From positions 1 to 64,000 of the forward strand of contig DATLZU010000013.1 of the NCBI GenBank assembly GCA_035573855.1: a stretch of DNA of 64,000 bases, given 5' to 3'. Within the stretch, counting starts at the first letter, position 1. Each line of letters starts with the position of its first letter. Source of the stretch: DATLZU01 sp035573855 (lineage in GTDB: Bacteria > Nitrospirota > Nitrospiria > Nitrospirales > Nitrospiraceae). Position numbers and translations under genes: made by a program. Shown here one piece after another: positions 35,942 to 44,743 of this stretch. Under the pieces are notes generated by a model. That model did no database searches, was not told the DNA's origin, and worked only from the letters and a program-made list of their open reading frames with translations.

Positions 35942-37022
35942 ATGGAACGCCTGCCCCTCGAAACACAGACCTTGTACGCCGAACTGCTGGAACAGCTTAC
36001 GGCCCTGGAAACCCGCCGTTCCATCGGCCGGGTTCCCGGCTGTTTTGTCACGAAGACCATCAAGGACGAGACCTACTATTATTTCCAGTATTCCGACCCG
36101 GGTGGGGTGTTGCGCCAACGCTACGTCGGGAAACGGACGCCGGCGCTCGACAAGGTCGTCGCCGCGCTTCCAGGAGCAGCGCGGTGAACGGGAAGCCGAA
36201 GTCGCCCAGATTCAACGGCTGTGCGCCCAGCTTCGGGCTGGCGGAGCCCTGGCAACGGATTCGGCCGTCGCGAGGGTGATCAAGGCGCTGGCCGAGAGCG
36301 GCTTGTTTCATCTGGGAGGAGTGCTGATCGACACTCACGCATTTACGGTCTTGGGAAACCTACTGGGCGTTCGATGGGCACGGCATGCCGTCAAAACGCA
36401 GGATATTGACATCGCCGGTGGACTCCATCTCGACATTGCCGTACCGGACCTTCACGCCGATATTCCCAAAACTCTGGATGCCTTGAAAATGGGATTCCTG
36501 CCCATTCCCGCGCTCAATCCTAAGTCTCCCTCCACCTCGTTCAAGGTCCGCGGATCGGCCCTCCGCGTGGATTTTGTTACCCCCCTCAAGCATCGACGAA
36601 ACGTCGCCCCGGTGTTCATTCGTCGCTTCAACATCGCCGCTCAACCCCTTCCCTACCTGGGCTATGTGATCGAACGATGCGAACGAGGCGCGTTGGTGGA
36701 TGGCCAGGGCGTGTTGGTGAATGTGCCAGCCCCGGCCCGGTTTGCCTTTCACAAGCTCATCGTGTCGAGAACCCGCGACGTTTCGACGAGGACCAAATCC
36801 GACAAGGATCTCTTGCAAGCCGCGCAGATTTTTGAGGTCTTGGCAGAAGACCGCCCCGGAGATCTGGCGCTGGCATGGAACGCACTCGAATCGCACGGCA
36901 AGGCATGGACGGCCAAGGCAGTGGCCGGACTGTCTGCGCTCTTGCGGCGGCATCCAGCCGTGCAGCAACCGTTGCTCCATGTCCTGCCTATCCTGTGTTC
37001 CTATCTGCAGCGTCGCGGTTGA
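35942..37022 (+). pseudogene. Nucleotidyltransferase-fold protein (GSU2403-like), single frameshift
   Basis: The first ~75 residues from ATG 35942 (ERLPLETQTLYAELLEQL, then IKDETYYYFQYSDPGGVLRQRYVGKRTPALDKVV) are continued in the +1 frame from about 36160 (RFQEQRGEREAEVAQIQRLCAQLRAGG). The joined protein would be ~358 residues. The second part holds the nucleotidyltransferase-like core (GGVLIDTHAFTVLGNLLGVRW, QDIDIAGGLHLDI, LRVDFVTPLK). The step fits a one-base insertion. Related proteins are found near toxin-antitoxin or abortive-infection genes, but the function here is unknown. A palindromic operator covers the promoter. Confidence 0.65.
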
Positions 37023-37053
37023 CAATGCCCAGAGGCGGGTGCCACCATCGCGC

Positions 37054-37827
37054 ATGCTGCAACTCGAAGAAAAACCCGCGGCACCGGTTGAACGATCGGC
37101 CTGCGCCGTGTCCGAATGGTCCGGTCCCGCTCGTGAGCAGGCCGTGCAGCGGATGTTCACGGCGATCGCCCGCTTCTACGACCTGAACAATTCCCTGCTG
37201 AGCTTCGGGCTGCATCATCGGTGGAAGCGAATCGCGGCATCGCTGGTTCCGCCCGTCACAGACGGCCGGGCGCTCGATATCGGCGCCGGCACCGCCGACT
37301 TGGCGCTGCTGATCGAGCGCCGCATGGGATCCAAGGGCTACGTCGTGGCGACGGACCTCAATGACGCCATGCTCCGGGAAGGCGCGAGGAAGGTCGCTCG
37401 CCGGGGTTTGAGTCACCGCATTCCTTGTCTCCGCGCCAACGCGGAGGACCTGGGCTTCAAGGACGAGAGTGTCGACGCCGTCACGGCCGGTTTCTGCGTG
37501 CGGAACGTCGGCAACCTGCGGCAGGCGCTCGGCGAGATCCGTCGCGTGCTCAAGCCGGGCGGCCGGTTCGTGTGTTTGGAGTTTTCCCAGCCGGTGCGGC
37601 CGTGGCTGTTGAAGCTTTACGATTGGTACTCGTTCCGGCTCCTGCCCTGCATCGGAACGCTGGTCGCGCACGACAAGACCGGAGTGTATCATTATCTCCC
37701 GGCGTCGATCCGAACCTTTCCGAATCAGGAACGGTTCAGCGCGCTGTTGCGGGAAGCCGGGTTCCGGCAGGTGGACTATCGCAACCTCAGCGGCGGCATC
37801 GTCGCGATCCATGTGGCCATCAAATAG
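37054..37827 (+). CDS. menG: UbiE/MenG-type quinone C-methyltransferase
   Basis: 257 residues. SAM-dependent methyltransferase that converts demethylmenaquinone (or 2-polyprenyl-6-methoxy-benzoquinol) to the methylated quinone. Motif I ALDIGAGTADLALLIE and the UbiE signatures MFTAIARFYDLNNSLLSFGLHHRWK, DAVTAGFCVRNVGNLRQALGEIRRVLKPGGRFVCLEFSQP and YHYLPASIRTFPNQERFS are all present. Nitrospira-type organisms use menaquinone, so MenG is the likelier assignment. It starts 32 bases after the preceding frame and is followed by a spacer repeat. Confidence 0.92.
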   Translation: MLQLEEKPAAPVERSACAVSEWSGPAREQAVQRMFTAIARFYDLNNSLLSFGLHHRWKRIAASLVPPVTDGRALDIGAGTADLALLIERRMGSKGYVVATDLNDAMLREGARKVARRGLSHRIPCLRANAEDLGFKDESVDAVTAGFCVRNVGNLRQALGEIRRVLKPGGRFVCLEFSQPVRPWLLKLYDWYSFRLLPCIGTLVAHDKTGVYHYLPASIRTFPNQERFSALLREAGFRQVDYRNLSGGIVAIHVAIK

Positions 37828-37904
37828 CTAATAGCCAACAGCGAATAGCCAATAGCTCTGGCCCGAAGAACTGTTCGCTGCTGGCTATTCGCTACCAGCT
37901 ACTC
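37828..37904. repeat. Palindromic spacer repeat (GCTATTCGCTA family), fullest copy
   Basis: Left arm built of AATAGCCAACAGCGAATAGC, right arm of GCTGCTGGCTATTCGCTACC, with a short centre GGCCCGAAG. The arms are imperfect inverted repeats and could fold into a long hairpin between menG and the radical SAM gene. Partial copies are at 967-1036, 13344-13370 and 45842-45871. Confidence 0.6.
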
Positions 37905-39530
37905 ATGAACTCTATTCTTTACGTTTTTCTGCCGTGCAAGAAGGTCTATCCCATCGGGGTGACCTACCTGGCGGATTTTATCCATCGGCGGAAGCCGGAG
38001 GTGCGGCAGCGCATCCTGGACCTGTCGCTATATCCGGAGCGAGCGCGCGCGCGTGTATTGCGCGACGCGGCCTCTGCCTTTCGACCGGACCTCGTCTGCT
38101 TTTCCTGGCGCGACATTCAGATCTTTTCCCCACACGAGGGCGACGCTTCGCTGGAGCATGCCTTCAATTTTTATTTCGCCAGCAATCCGCTCAAGCGGAT
38201 CGCGGCTTCCGTCGAGGGCTTGAAGCAGCTCTACCGGTATTACCGCCACATCCACGCGAACCTGTCCTACCCCTGGCTGATCCGGCGGGAATTTCCGAAG
38301 GCGCAGATCATGATCGGCGGCGGCGCCTTCACCGCCTTCGCGGATCAGTTGATCGAGAAACTGCCCGAAGGCACCATCGGCATCCTGGGCGAGGGCGAGG
38401 ACGCCCTTCTCAAGGTGATCGAGGGGCACCCGCTCGACGGCGAGCGGTACATCATCCGCGAGAACGGCCGCGTGGCCAAGGGCCAGCAGAGCAGACCGGC
38501 CTTGCTGGATGCCCTGACGGTCGATCTCCCCTATTTGACGTCGATCTTCCCCCAGTACACCGATTACATCGGCGAGGCGATCGGCGTGCAGACCAAGCGA
38601 GGCTGCCCCTATGATTGCGCCTTTTGCCTCTATCCGTATATCGAGGGCAAGCGGGTCCGCTATCGACCGCCGGAGATGGTCGTGCGGGACATCTCGCAGC
38701 ATTATCATCAATGGGGCGCGCGCCGGTTCTGGTTTACGGATGCCCAATTCATCACGGGTAAGGAGGCCTACCCGCAATGCACGGAGATCCTGGAGCGGAT
38801 CATCAAGGAGCAATTAGAGATCGAATGGTCCGGCTACATCCGCACCTCGCTGATCACCCCGGACCTCGCCAAGCTCATGGTCCGTTCGGGGGTCGGGGAC
38901 CTGGAAGTCGCCATCACCTCCGGCTCCCAGGAGATCCTCAACAACCTGCACATGGGCTTCAAGTTGGAACGCCTCTATGACGGCTGCCGGTACCTGGCCG
39001 AAGCGGGATTCAGGGGCAAGGTCATCCTGAATTACTCGCTGAATTCTCCCCAGGAAACCGAGGAAACTCTGCTGCAGAGCATTGAGTCATACAAGGTGGT
39101 GGCCTCGATCCTGGGAGAAGACCGGGTCTTCCCGCTGATGTTCTTCCTGGGCATTCAGCCAAACACCGACCTGGAGCACCGGCTCTTGGAAGAGGGCTAT
39201 TTGTCCGCCGGGTACAATCCCCTCATGCTCACCCCGACCAGCATCCGGAAGCTCCTGTATAATCCTGCGCCGCTCAACAAGCTGATTGCCAAGGCTTGCC
39301 TGGCCGCGTGGGAAAGAAAACACGGGAGTCGCGACCCCCGAGCCTGGACTGGCTCCCTCTCTCAGGCTCAGTCCACAGCCAAGTACGCGGATGGCAATCT
39401 CATCCGCGGCATCGAAGGCAACTCCGGCCGCGATGCGCTCCTGACCCTCGAAGAAATCCTCCGCTCCCGCAAATCGCCCCAGTCCACAACGCCTTCAGAG
39501 AAGAAACCTGCTATGACCTCGGCTGGCTAG
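37905..39530 (+). CDS. B12-binding-type radical SAM protein
   Basis: About 541 residues. The N-terminal ~200 residues have the alpha/beta layout of cobalamin-binding radical SAM enzymes (LPCKKVYPIGVTYLADFI, then QIMIGGGAFTAFADQ and GEGEDALLKVIEG). The radical SAM core follows with the cluster motif CPYDCAFC (RGCPYDCAFCLYPYIEGKRVRYR) and AITSGSQEILNN in the barrel. No DxHxxG cobalamin motif is obvious, so cobalamin use is uncertain. It precedes the UspA/PCP_red cluster on the same strand and may belong to the same tetrapyrrole- or cofactor-related set. The start is ATG 37905, directly after the repeat. Confidence 0.82.
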   Translation: MNSILYVFLPCKKVYPIGVTYLADFIHRRKPEVRQRILDLSLYPERARARVLRDAASAFRPDLVCFSWRDIQIFSPHEGDASLEHAFNFYFASNPLKRIAASVEGLKQLYRYYRHIHANLSYPWLIRREFPKAQIMIGGGAFTAFADQLIEKLPEGTIGILGEGEDALLKVIEGHPLDGERYIIRENGRVAKGQQSRPALLDALTVDLPYLTSIFPQYTDYIGEAIGVQTKRGCPYDCAFCLYPYIEGKRVRYRPPEMVVRDISQHYHQWGARRFWFTDAQFITGKEAYPQCTEILERIIKEQLEIEWSGYIRTSLITPDLAKLMVRSGVGDLEVAITSGSQEILNNLHMGFKLERLYDGCRYLAEAGFRGKVILNYSLNSPQETEETLLQSIESYKVVASILGEDRVFPLMFFLGIQPNTDLEHRLLEEGYLSAGYNPLMLTPTSIRKLLYNPAPLNKLIAKACLAAWERKHGSRDPRAWTGSLSQAQSTAKYADGNLIRGIEGNSGRDALLTLEEILRSRKSPQSTTPSEKKPAMTSAG

Positions 39531-39563
39531 TTTTTCCGTTTACACGTTCCTCCCTTTCGTAGG

Positions 39564-39722
39564 TGGCGCCACCCTGGGAGCCCCTGACCCGTTGCCTGGA
39601 CGCATTGCAACCGCGAGAGAGCAATGGGTGCCCCGAGCAACGGGTACCTCGTCGCGGGGTCCCCGGGTACCCGCCCGGCGGGTGTGGGCGGGGAGCGAGG
39701 ACGGATGGGCTGGGTGGCGCCA
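39564..39722. repeat. 159-bp element with perfect 11-bp terminal inverted repeats
   Basis: TGGCGCCACCC at 39564-39574 and its exact reverse complement GGGTGGCGCCA at 39712-39722 bound a GC-rich stretch with internal palindromes (GGGTACC-type). It lies in the 342-base spacer before the UspA fusion gene and contains no gene. It could be a MITE-like element. No target duplication is obvious. Confidence 0.4.
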
Positions 39723-39752
39723 GGACCCGTTCCTTCTCTTCCGATATGTCCC

Positions 39753-39782
39753 TTGCAATCCCCGCAATTCCGGTGCTATCAT
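39753..39782 (+). promoter_or_regulatory. Sigma-70-type promoter of the UspA fusion gene
   Basis: TTGCAA (39753-39758), an 18-bp spacer and TATCAT (39777-39782), 90 bases before ATG 39873. It lies just outside the terminal-repeat element. Confidence 0.5.
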
Positions 39783-39872
39783 GCCTGCTCATTTCGGCTC
39801 AGGACCATTTTTGTTTGGATTTTCTTGGGATTAGAGTCTCCGGGCCGATGGGTTCCTGAAGGAGGCGCCTCG

Positions 39873-41972
39873 ATGTACAAGACGATCTACATCCCGGTCG
39901 ACAATTCGGACCATTCCAATATGGCTGTTGACCTCGGGATTCAGCTCGCCAAAACCTTCGGCTCCAAGATCGTGGGCAGCCACGTCTATGCGGCCAAGAT
40001 GCACGATAAGCGGTTCAAGCAGATGGAGGCCGGCCTTCCCGAGGAATATCACGACGAAAAAGAGCTGGATCGGCAGCGGCAGATCCACGACTCCTTGATC
40101 ACCCGCGGATTGCAGATCATCACTGACTCCTACCTGGATTACGTTGAAAAGAAATGCTCCGAAGCCAACTTGCCTCTGGAACGGCGCTCCCTGGAGGGCC
40201 GAAACTGGAAGGTCCTGGCGGAAGACATCAATACCAACGGCTATGACCTGGTCGTTATGGGAGCGCTGGGGGTTGGGGCCGTTAAGGACAGTGTCATCGG
40301 CAGCAACACCGAACGGCTTGCCCGCCGCGTCCGTAATTCCGACATGCTCATCGTCAAGCAGACGCAGCCCATGACGGGCGGGAAAATCGTCGTGGCGGTG
40401 GACGGCAGCCCTTACTCTTTCGGCGGGCTCATGACCGGCATCACGTTGGGCAAGGCGCTGAACAAACCGGTCGAGGCCATCTCGGCCTTCGATCCTTACT
40501 TCCACTACGCCGCCTTCCACAGCATCGCCGGGGTGCTGAACGAAGAAGCCGGCAAGGTGTTTCGCTTCAAGGAGCAGGAAAAGCTCCACGAGGAAATCAT
40601 TGACAGCGGCCTGGCCAAGATTTATCAGTCTCACTTAGATATCTCGCGCGAGCTGGCGCAGGCTGAGCAGACCGACCTCAAGACCACCTTGCTGGACGGC
40701 AAGGCCTTCGAAAAGATCATCCAGTACGTCCGGAAGGACATTCCGTGGCTCCTGATTGTCGGCCGAATCGGCGTCCACAGCGACGACGACATGGACATCG
40801 GGAGCAACACCGAGAACCTCCTGCGCAGCGCCCCCTGTAACATCTTGATCTCCAACCGGAAGCATGTGCCGCCGATCGACACCCAGGCCGAGTACACCAT
40901 CGCCTGGACCGAAGAAGCTCTGCGCCGGATGGAGAAGATCCCCATCTTCGCCCGCGGAGTGGCTAAGACCGCCATCCACCGCTATGCGATCGAAAAGGGC
41001 CACACCATCATCAGCAACTCGGTGGTGGACGCCGCCGTCGGCCACATCCTGCCGAAGGGCGCCATGGAAGCGATGAAGGCGCTCGGGGCCGGTCTCGAAG
41101 CCGCCGGCATCGACCGAAACAAGATGCAGGCGGACGACGAAGTGGCAAAGGATCTCATGGGTTCCACCCTGAGCGGCATGATGACCGAGATCGTGCAGGA
41201 GAAGCCGAAAGTCAGCGCCGGCACGCAGGCCTACCTGGACCGGATGAGCCAGAACTATTTCGTCTGCGACGGCTGCGGCTACATCGGCAAGGGAGACACG
41301 CCGGTGAAGTGTCCGGTCTGTGGCGCAACCGGCGATCGCTTCAAGCAGGTGGACAAGAGCATTTTCGAGGCCGCAGCCAAGGCCGAAGGCGGGTTGGAAA
41401 CCGATGTGGCGTACGACGACGTGCCGATGCAATGGACCAAGGACGCCAAGGAAGCCATCCGGGCGGTACCGGCCGGGTTCCAGCGTCGCCGCGCAAAGGC
41501 GAAGATCGAGAAGAGCGCCCGTAAGCTCGGCATGACGACGATCACGTTGGAGTTCGCCGCCCCGATGATCAAGGAAGCCGCGGCGGAGGACTATACACCC
41601 ATCTTCGCCAACAAAGGCGCCGGCACGGCGCCGTCCGCGGAAGCCAAGCTCGCAGTGGTCTCCGAAACCCGGGAATCCGGCCCGGCCAAGAGCGACCACA
41701 GCAATGGAAACAGCCCTACAGAGCCGGCCTCGCCGTACACTTGGACGCCTGAGGCCCAGGCCAGGCTGGAACGGGCGCCCGAAGGCTTCATGCGCGACTG
41801 CACCCGCGCGCTGATCCAAAAGCACGCCGATAAGATCGGCACAACCGTGATCACGCTCGAAGTCGCCAACGAGGGAATCGAACAGGCCAAGGGCTTCATG
41901 CAAGAGGCGATGAAGACCGGCAACCTGAAGGACATCATCGCCAACCTCACGGGCAAAACTACTTCAAGCTGA
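39873..41972 (+). CDS. Tandem UspA / PCP_red / rubredoxin-like fusion protein
   Basis: 699 residues from ATG 39873, which follows AAGGAGG by seven bases. Two universal stress protein domains come first (about 1-165 and 170-335). Three copies of the PCP_red helical domain, known from the C-terminus of the protochlorophyllide reductase ChlB/BchB subunit, begin at W345, W521 and W624 (WTEEALRRMEKIPIFARGVAK and relatives). Between the first two is a rubredoxin-like zinc/iron ribbon (CDGCGY from C465, then CPVCGATGDRF). The neighbour radical SAM protein also ends in PCP_red, which links the two. The order is inferred by eye; a role in binding a tetrapyrrole or sensing redox is an inference. Confidence 0.85.
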   Translation: MYKTIYIPVDNSDHSNMAVDLGIQLAKTFGSKIVGSHVYAAKMHDKRFKQMEAGLPEEYHDEKELDRQRQIHDSLITRGLQIITDSYLDYVEKKCSEANLPLERRSLEGRNWKVLAEDINTNGYDLVVMGALGVGAVKDSVIGSNTERLARRVRNSDMLIVKQTQPMTGGKIVVAVDGSPYSFGGLMTGITLGKALNKPVEAISAFDPYFHYAAFHSIAGVLNEEAGKVFRFKEQEKLHEEIIDSGLAKIYQSHLDISRELAQAEQTDLKTTLLDGKAFEKIIQYVRKDIPWLLIVGRIGVHSDDDMDIGSNTENLLRSAPCNILISNRKHVPPIDTQAEYTIAWTEEALRRMEKIPIFARGVAKTAIHRYAIEKGHTIISNSVVDAAVGHILPKGAMEAMKALGAGLEAAGIDRNKMQADDEVAKDLMGSTLSGMMTEIVQEKPKVSAGTQAYLDRMSQNYFVCDGCGYIGKGDTPVKCPVCGATGDRFKQVDKSIFEAAAKAEGGLETDVAYDDVPMQWTKDAKEAIRAVPAGFQRRRAKAKIEKSARKLGMTTITLEFAAPMIKEAAAEDYTPIFANKGAGTAPSAEAKLAVVSETRESGPAKSDHSNGNSPTEPASPYTWTPEAQARLERAPEGFMRDCTRALIQKHADKIGTTVITLEVANEGIEQAKGFMQEAMKTGNLKDIIANLTGKTTSS

Positions 41973-41973
41973 A

Positions 41974-42037
41974 AATGTGGAATTGTCCGAAGAGTTTTCT
42001 CAGTATTCCCCGGTTCTCATTCCCAATTCCACGTTGT
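41974..42037. repeat. Palindromic spacer repeat (AATGTGGAATTG family)
   Basis: AATGTGGAATTG at the left and CAATTCCACGTT at the right form an inverted repeat with one mismatch around 40 bases. It lies between the UspA fusion and the SPASM radical SAM gene. The same words flank the four-helix-bundle gene near 63430 and 63820. Confidence 0.55.
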
Positions 42038-42046
42038 CCCTAGCTT

Positions 42047-43435
42047 ATGGGTAAGTCGCTGCCGATCATCAATGGCCCGCAACACCTGGCGAGGATGCGT
42101 GGATCGCTCGGAGAGCGGATCATGCGGTTCGCTCCCGGGCCCGGTGCCGCGGAAGGGTCGCGCGACGGCCGGACCGTGGATGATTTCAAGCCTTATCTCG
42201 TCGCGCTCAATCTCACCAAACGCTGCAACCTCAAGTGCGCGCACTGCTATCTCGACGCCACCACCAAAGCCGGCGGCGGCGCCGATGAGCTGACCACCGA
42301 GGAATGTTTCCGGCTCATCGACCAGATCGCCGAGGTCAACAACAGCTGCCTGCTGGTGATCACGGGTGGGGAGCCGCTGACCCGTCCCGACATTCTGGAC
42401 ATCGCCCGGCACGCCGTGAAACTCGGCTTCATGGTCGTTTTCGGCACCAACGGCATGCTGATCAACGACCGGGTGGCGAAAGAGCTGGTGGAGATCGGCG
42501 TCATGGGCGTCGGGATCAGCATCGATTCGCTCGATCCCGAAAAGCACGACCGGTTCCGGGGCCTGCCCGGCGCGTGGAAAGGCGCGATGGCGGGGATCGA
42601 AGCCTGCAAGCGGAACGGGCTTCAATTTCAAATCCATTTCAGCGCCCAGCCCATGAACTACAAAGAGTTGCCGGACGTCGTCAAGTGGGCCCACGCTCTC
42701 GGCGCCAAGGTATTGAACGTCTTCTTCATGGTGTGCACCGGTCGCGGCGAAGAATTGACAGACATCACCCCGGCCCAATACGAGGAAGTGCTGGGCTACC
42801 TGGTCGAATGCCAGGACAGGTACAAGGACATGCTGGTACGGGCCCGCTGCGCCCCCCACTTCAAGCGGCTGGCCTACGAGAAGGACCCCAACTCCCCCAT
42901 CACCAAGGCGACCGGCTACATGGGCGGCGGATGTCTGGCCGGTACCAACTACGCCCGCGTGACCCCGAACGGCGAGCTCACACCCTGTCCATACATGCCG
43001 CTCTCGGCCGGCAATGTCCGCGAGAAGAGCTTTGCCGAGCTGTGGGAGCAGTCGGACATCTTCGACTCATTCCGCTATCCCCACCTCAAAGGAAAATGCG
43101 GCGACTGCGAATACAGCGAGATCTGCGGCGGCTGCCGCGCGCGGCCCTACGTGGACCACGGCGACTGGCTCGACGAAGACCAGTGGTGCCTCTACACGCC
43201 GAAGGGGGGCGAGAAGGTGCGCGTCGCCTTCAACACGCCGGAAGAGACGGCAATCGAGTGGGACGAAGCGGCGCAGACCAGGCTCAACCGCATTCCCTAC
43301 TTCCTGCGCGCCATGGTCAAAAAGGGCGTCGAACGCCATGCCCGGGAACAAGGCATCCCGGTCGTTACCGTCGAGCTGATGGAAGAGCTGCGGAAAAAAC
43401 GCTTTGGGAACGACGCGCCGGTCTTCAAAATCTAA
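42047..43435 (+). CDS. Radical SAM/SPASM protein with C-terminal PCP_red domain
   Basis: 462 residues. The radical SAM core has the cluster motif CNLKCAHC (LTKRCNLKCAHCYLD) and VITGGEPLTRPDI. The SPASM/twitch region has GNVREKSFAELWEQS and CGDCEYSEICGGCRARP, resembling heme-maturation enzymes of the NirJ/AhbD group. Residues about 405-450 (WDEAAQTRLNRIPYFLRAMVKKGVERHAREQG) are a PCP_red domain, shared with the preceding UspA fusion. The combination suggests work on a tetrapyrrole or a metal cofactor. The stop is directly followed by the ATG of the CopD-like gene. The substrate is unknown. Confidence 0.85.
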   Translation: MGKSLPIINGPQHLARMRGSLGERIMRFAPGPGAAEGSRDGRTVDDFKPYLVALNLTKRCNLKCAHCYLDATTKAGGGADELTTEECFRLIDQIAEVNNSCLLVITGGEPLTRPDILDIARHAVKLGFMVVFGTNGMLINDRVAKELVEIGVMGVGISIDSLDPEKHDRFRGLPGAWKGAMAGIEACKRNGLQFQIHFSAQPMNYKELPDVVKWAHALGAKVLNVFFMVCTGRGEELTDITPAQYEEVLGYLVECQDRYKDMLVRARCAPHFKRLAYEKDPNSPITKATGYMGGGCLAGTNYARVTPNGELTPCPYMPLSAGNVREKSFAELWEQSDIFDSFRYPHLKGKCGDCEYSEICGGCRARPYVDHGDWLDEDQWCLYTPKGGEKVRVAFNTPEETAIEWDEAAQTRLNRIPYFLRAMVKKGVERHAREQGIPVVTVELMEELRKKRFGNDAPVFKI

Positions 43436-43957
43436 ATGGACGCACTCCAAAGTCTCCTCACTGACATCAATCAGCTCATCCCTATCATCAACCATTGGTT
43501 TCACCTTCTGTCCGCTGTCATCTGGATCGGCGGGCTCGCCTTTCTCGTCATGGCCGTGACGCCGGGCCTCAAGAAGACGGTCCCCAAGGAATACATCAAA
43601 CCCATCACTGACGCGTTCTACAAGCAGTACAAGAAGGTCGCGGGCACGTTGTTGGTTGTCCTGTTGTTCACCGGCGGCATTAATCTGCACTACGTCAATC
43701 AGTTGCTGTTGTCGCAGACGGGTGAAGCCGTCAATCACCATGCAAAATATTTGACGGTGTTCTTCATCAAGCTCTTTCTCGTTCTCTGTCTCCTGACCCT
43801 CTTCCTCTACACTGTCATCTTCTCCAACCCAGGCGCCGAAGCCGAGGAAGAAGACAAGGAAGAGGGCTATGAAGCGATCCCCTACCAACGAGCAGCCCTC
43901 TGGATCGGCTTCTTCATCATCCTCTGCGCCGCCGCCATGAAGCACCTGCACCAGTAG
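43436..43957 (+). CDS. CopD-like four-helix membrane protein
   Basis: 173 residues with four hydrophobic segments. The first helix begins with conserved histidines (NHWFHLLSAVIWIGGLAFLVMA), like CopD/DUF2269 membrane proteins; a loop histidine pair (NHHAKYL) precedes the third helix. It may bind heme or copper. The ATG follows the SPASM gene stop without a gap, so the two are co-translated. A HemJ-like role is conceivable but the HemJ motifs are not clear. It ends 30 bases before the enhancer site at 43988. Confidence 0.7.
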   Translation: MDALQSLLTDINQLIPIINHWFHLLSAVIWIGGLAFLVMAVTPGLKKTVPKEYIKPITDAFYKQYKKVAGTLLVVLLFTGGINLHYVNQLLLSQTGEAVNHHAKYLTVFFIKLFLVLCLLTLFLYTVIFSNPGAEAEEEDKEEGYEAIPYQRAALWIGFFIILCAAAMKHLHQ

Positions 43958-43987
43958 CAGGGCGGGCATAAGGCCTCTATCCACACT

Positions 43988-44025
43988 GTATCTATCTAGA
44001 TAACCTCGGTTATTGAATTCGATAC
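43988..44025. promoter_or_regulatory. Tandem-dyad enhancer site A (UAS)
   Basis: Four half-sites: GTATC, GATAA, TTATT, GATAC, each separated by six bases, so two 16-bp dyads are repeated at a 22-bp period (two DNA turns). It lies 122 bp upstream of the -24 GG of the sigma-54 promoter at 44146. Matching sites are at 51228, 55368, 62236 and 62986. Confidence 0.7.
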
Positions 44026-44145
44026 GGTCCATTGGTCCATCAGGTCTGATCACTCACCGCGCTGTCCCGCTCGACCGAGCCCATCCTTTTGCAACATCAA
44101 CGCATTCTTGCCCGACGGCAAAATGTCAGATTTTTGCTGACGCGA

Positions 44146-44161
44146 TGGCACGGCGGTTGCT
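44146..44161 (+). promoter_or_regulatory. Sigma-54 promoter of small membrane protein gene 1
   Basis: TGGCACGGCGGTTGCT matches the consensus TGGCAC-R-N4-TTGCW completely, with GG-N10-GC spacing. A GTCAG-N7-CTGAC dyad lies at 44125-44141 just before it. The rest of the 43958-44339 gap holds the enhancer site, this promoter and a 5' leader with a palindromic repeat. Confidence 0.8.
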
Positions 44162-44276
44162 CAACCTAAGGCGTGTCGTTCAGCAAGTGGGCGGGATAAG
44201 GTCGATGACCAATGCTCAAACAGTTCACATGAGTCTTCGGTCGCGACCCGATATCACATCATGAACATCGCCCCTT

Positions 44277-44320
44277 CCCCGAGACCCTCCCCCTTCAAGG
44301 GGGAGGGGAAGGTGGGGGTG
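44277..44320. repeat. Palindromic repeat (CTCCCCCTTCAAGGGGGAG)
   Basis: CCCTCCCCCTT and AAGGGGGAGGG pair almost perfectly around a two-base centre, with further pairing outside. It sits in the 5' leader of small membrane protein 1, a few bases before the AGGAGG ribosome binding site, and could affect translation. Confidence 0.6.
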
Positions 44321-44339
44321 ACCCAGGAGGGACGCCACC

Positions 44340-44513
44340 ATGGACATCGCATGGGGAATCGCAATGGCAGGGTTCGCGTTGTTCGGGATGCTGGCGGTGT
44401 GGATTGCCGTCGAAACCATGGAGGACGAGACCTCCGAGACTGCCGCGATGCAGAGACCCCAAGCTCCGGCAGGCATCGCCCAGCGGCCGGCCGAACTCAA
44501 GAAAGCGGCGTAA
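44340..44513 (+). CDS. Small single-helix membrane protein 1 (sigma-54 regulated)
   Basis: 57 residues. One N-terminal hydrophobic helix (MDIAWGIAMAGFALFGMLAV, ending WIAVET) is followed by a charged, Pro/Gln/Ala-rich tail. AGGAGG at 44325-44330 lies nine bases before ATG 44340. It resembles the small protein at 62467 in size, layout, leader (both start MD..W with a GG-rich helix) and promoter type. No known family is recognised. It is too short for most gene finders. Confidence 0.65.
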   Translation: MDIAWGIAMAGFALFGMLAVWIAVETMEDETSETAAMQRPQAPAGIAQRPAELKKAA

Positions 44514-44689
44514 CGTGGAGTCCCTCCGGCGGGGCACGGAGCCGGCCGATGGCTCGTCGGTTGCAGGCAGACAGCCGCGAGCACAAGGGAAATCTCTGGA
44601 ACTGTGCCCATCCAGAGTGACACGGCCGCCTCAACGCTCACGCCATCGGGCCGCGACCCTCCCATCACGAGGACCGCGGCCCACTCTCT

Positions 44690-44741
44690 CCCCATTTTCC
44701 TCTCCCCGTTGTGGGAGAGGGTCAGGGTGAGGGGAAGAGGC
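44690..44741. repeat. Palindromic repeat (CCTCTCCCC..GGGAGAGGG family)
   Basis: TTTTCCTCTCCCC and GGGAGAGGGTCAGGGTGAGGGG with a short centre, in the spacer between small membrane protein 1 and the lipoprotein gene. Same family as 55633-55702. The 44514-44743 spacer contains nothing else recognisable. Confidence 0.6.
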
Positions 44742-44743
44742 AC

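Noticed and set aside
40635..41903. 422-codon minus-strand frame opposite the UspA fusion
   Set aside because: Shadow frame, His/Leu/Gly-rich, no recognisable domain; the plus strand is well supported.
43436..43957. HemJ (protoporphyrinogen oxidase) assignment
   Set aside because: The N-terminal His-rich helix fits CopD/DUF2269 better and HemJ motifs are not clear; left as a possibility only.
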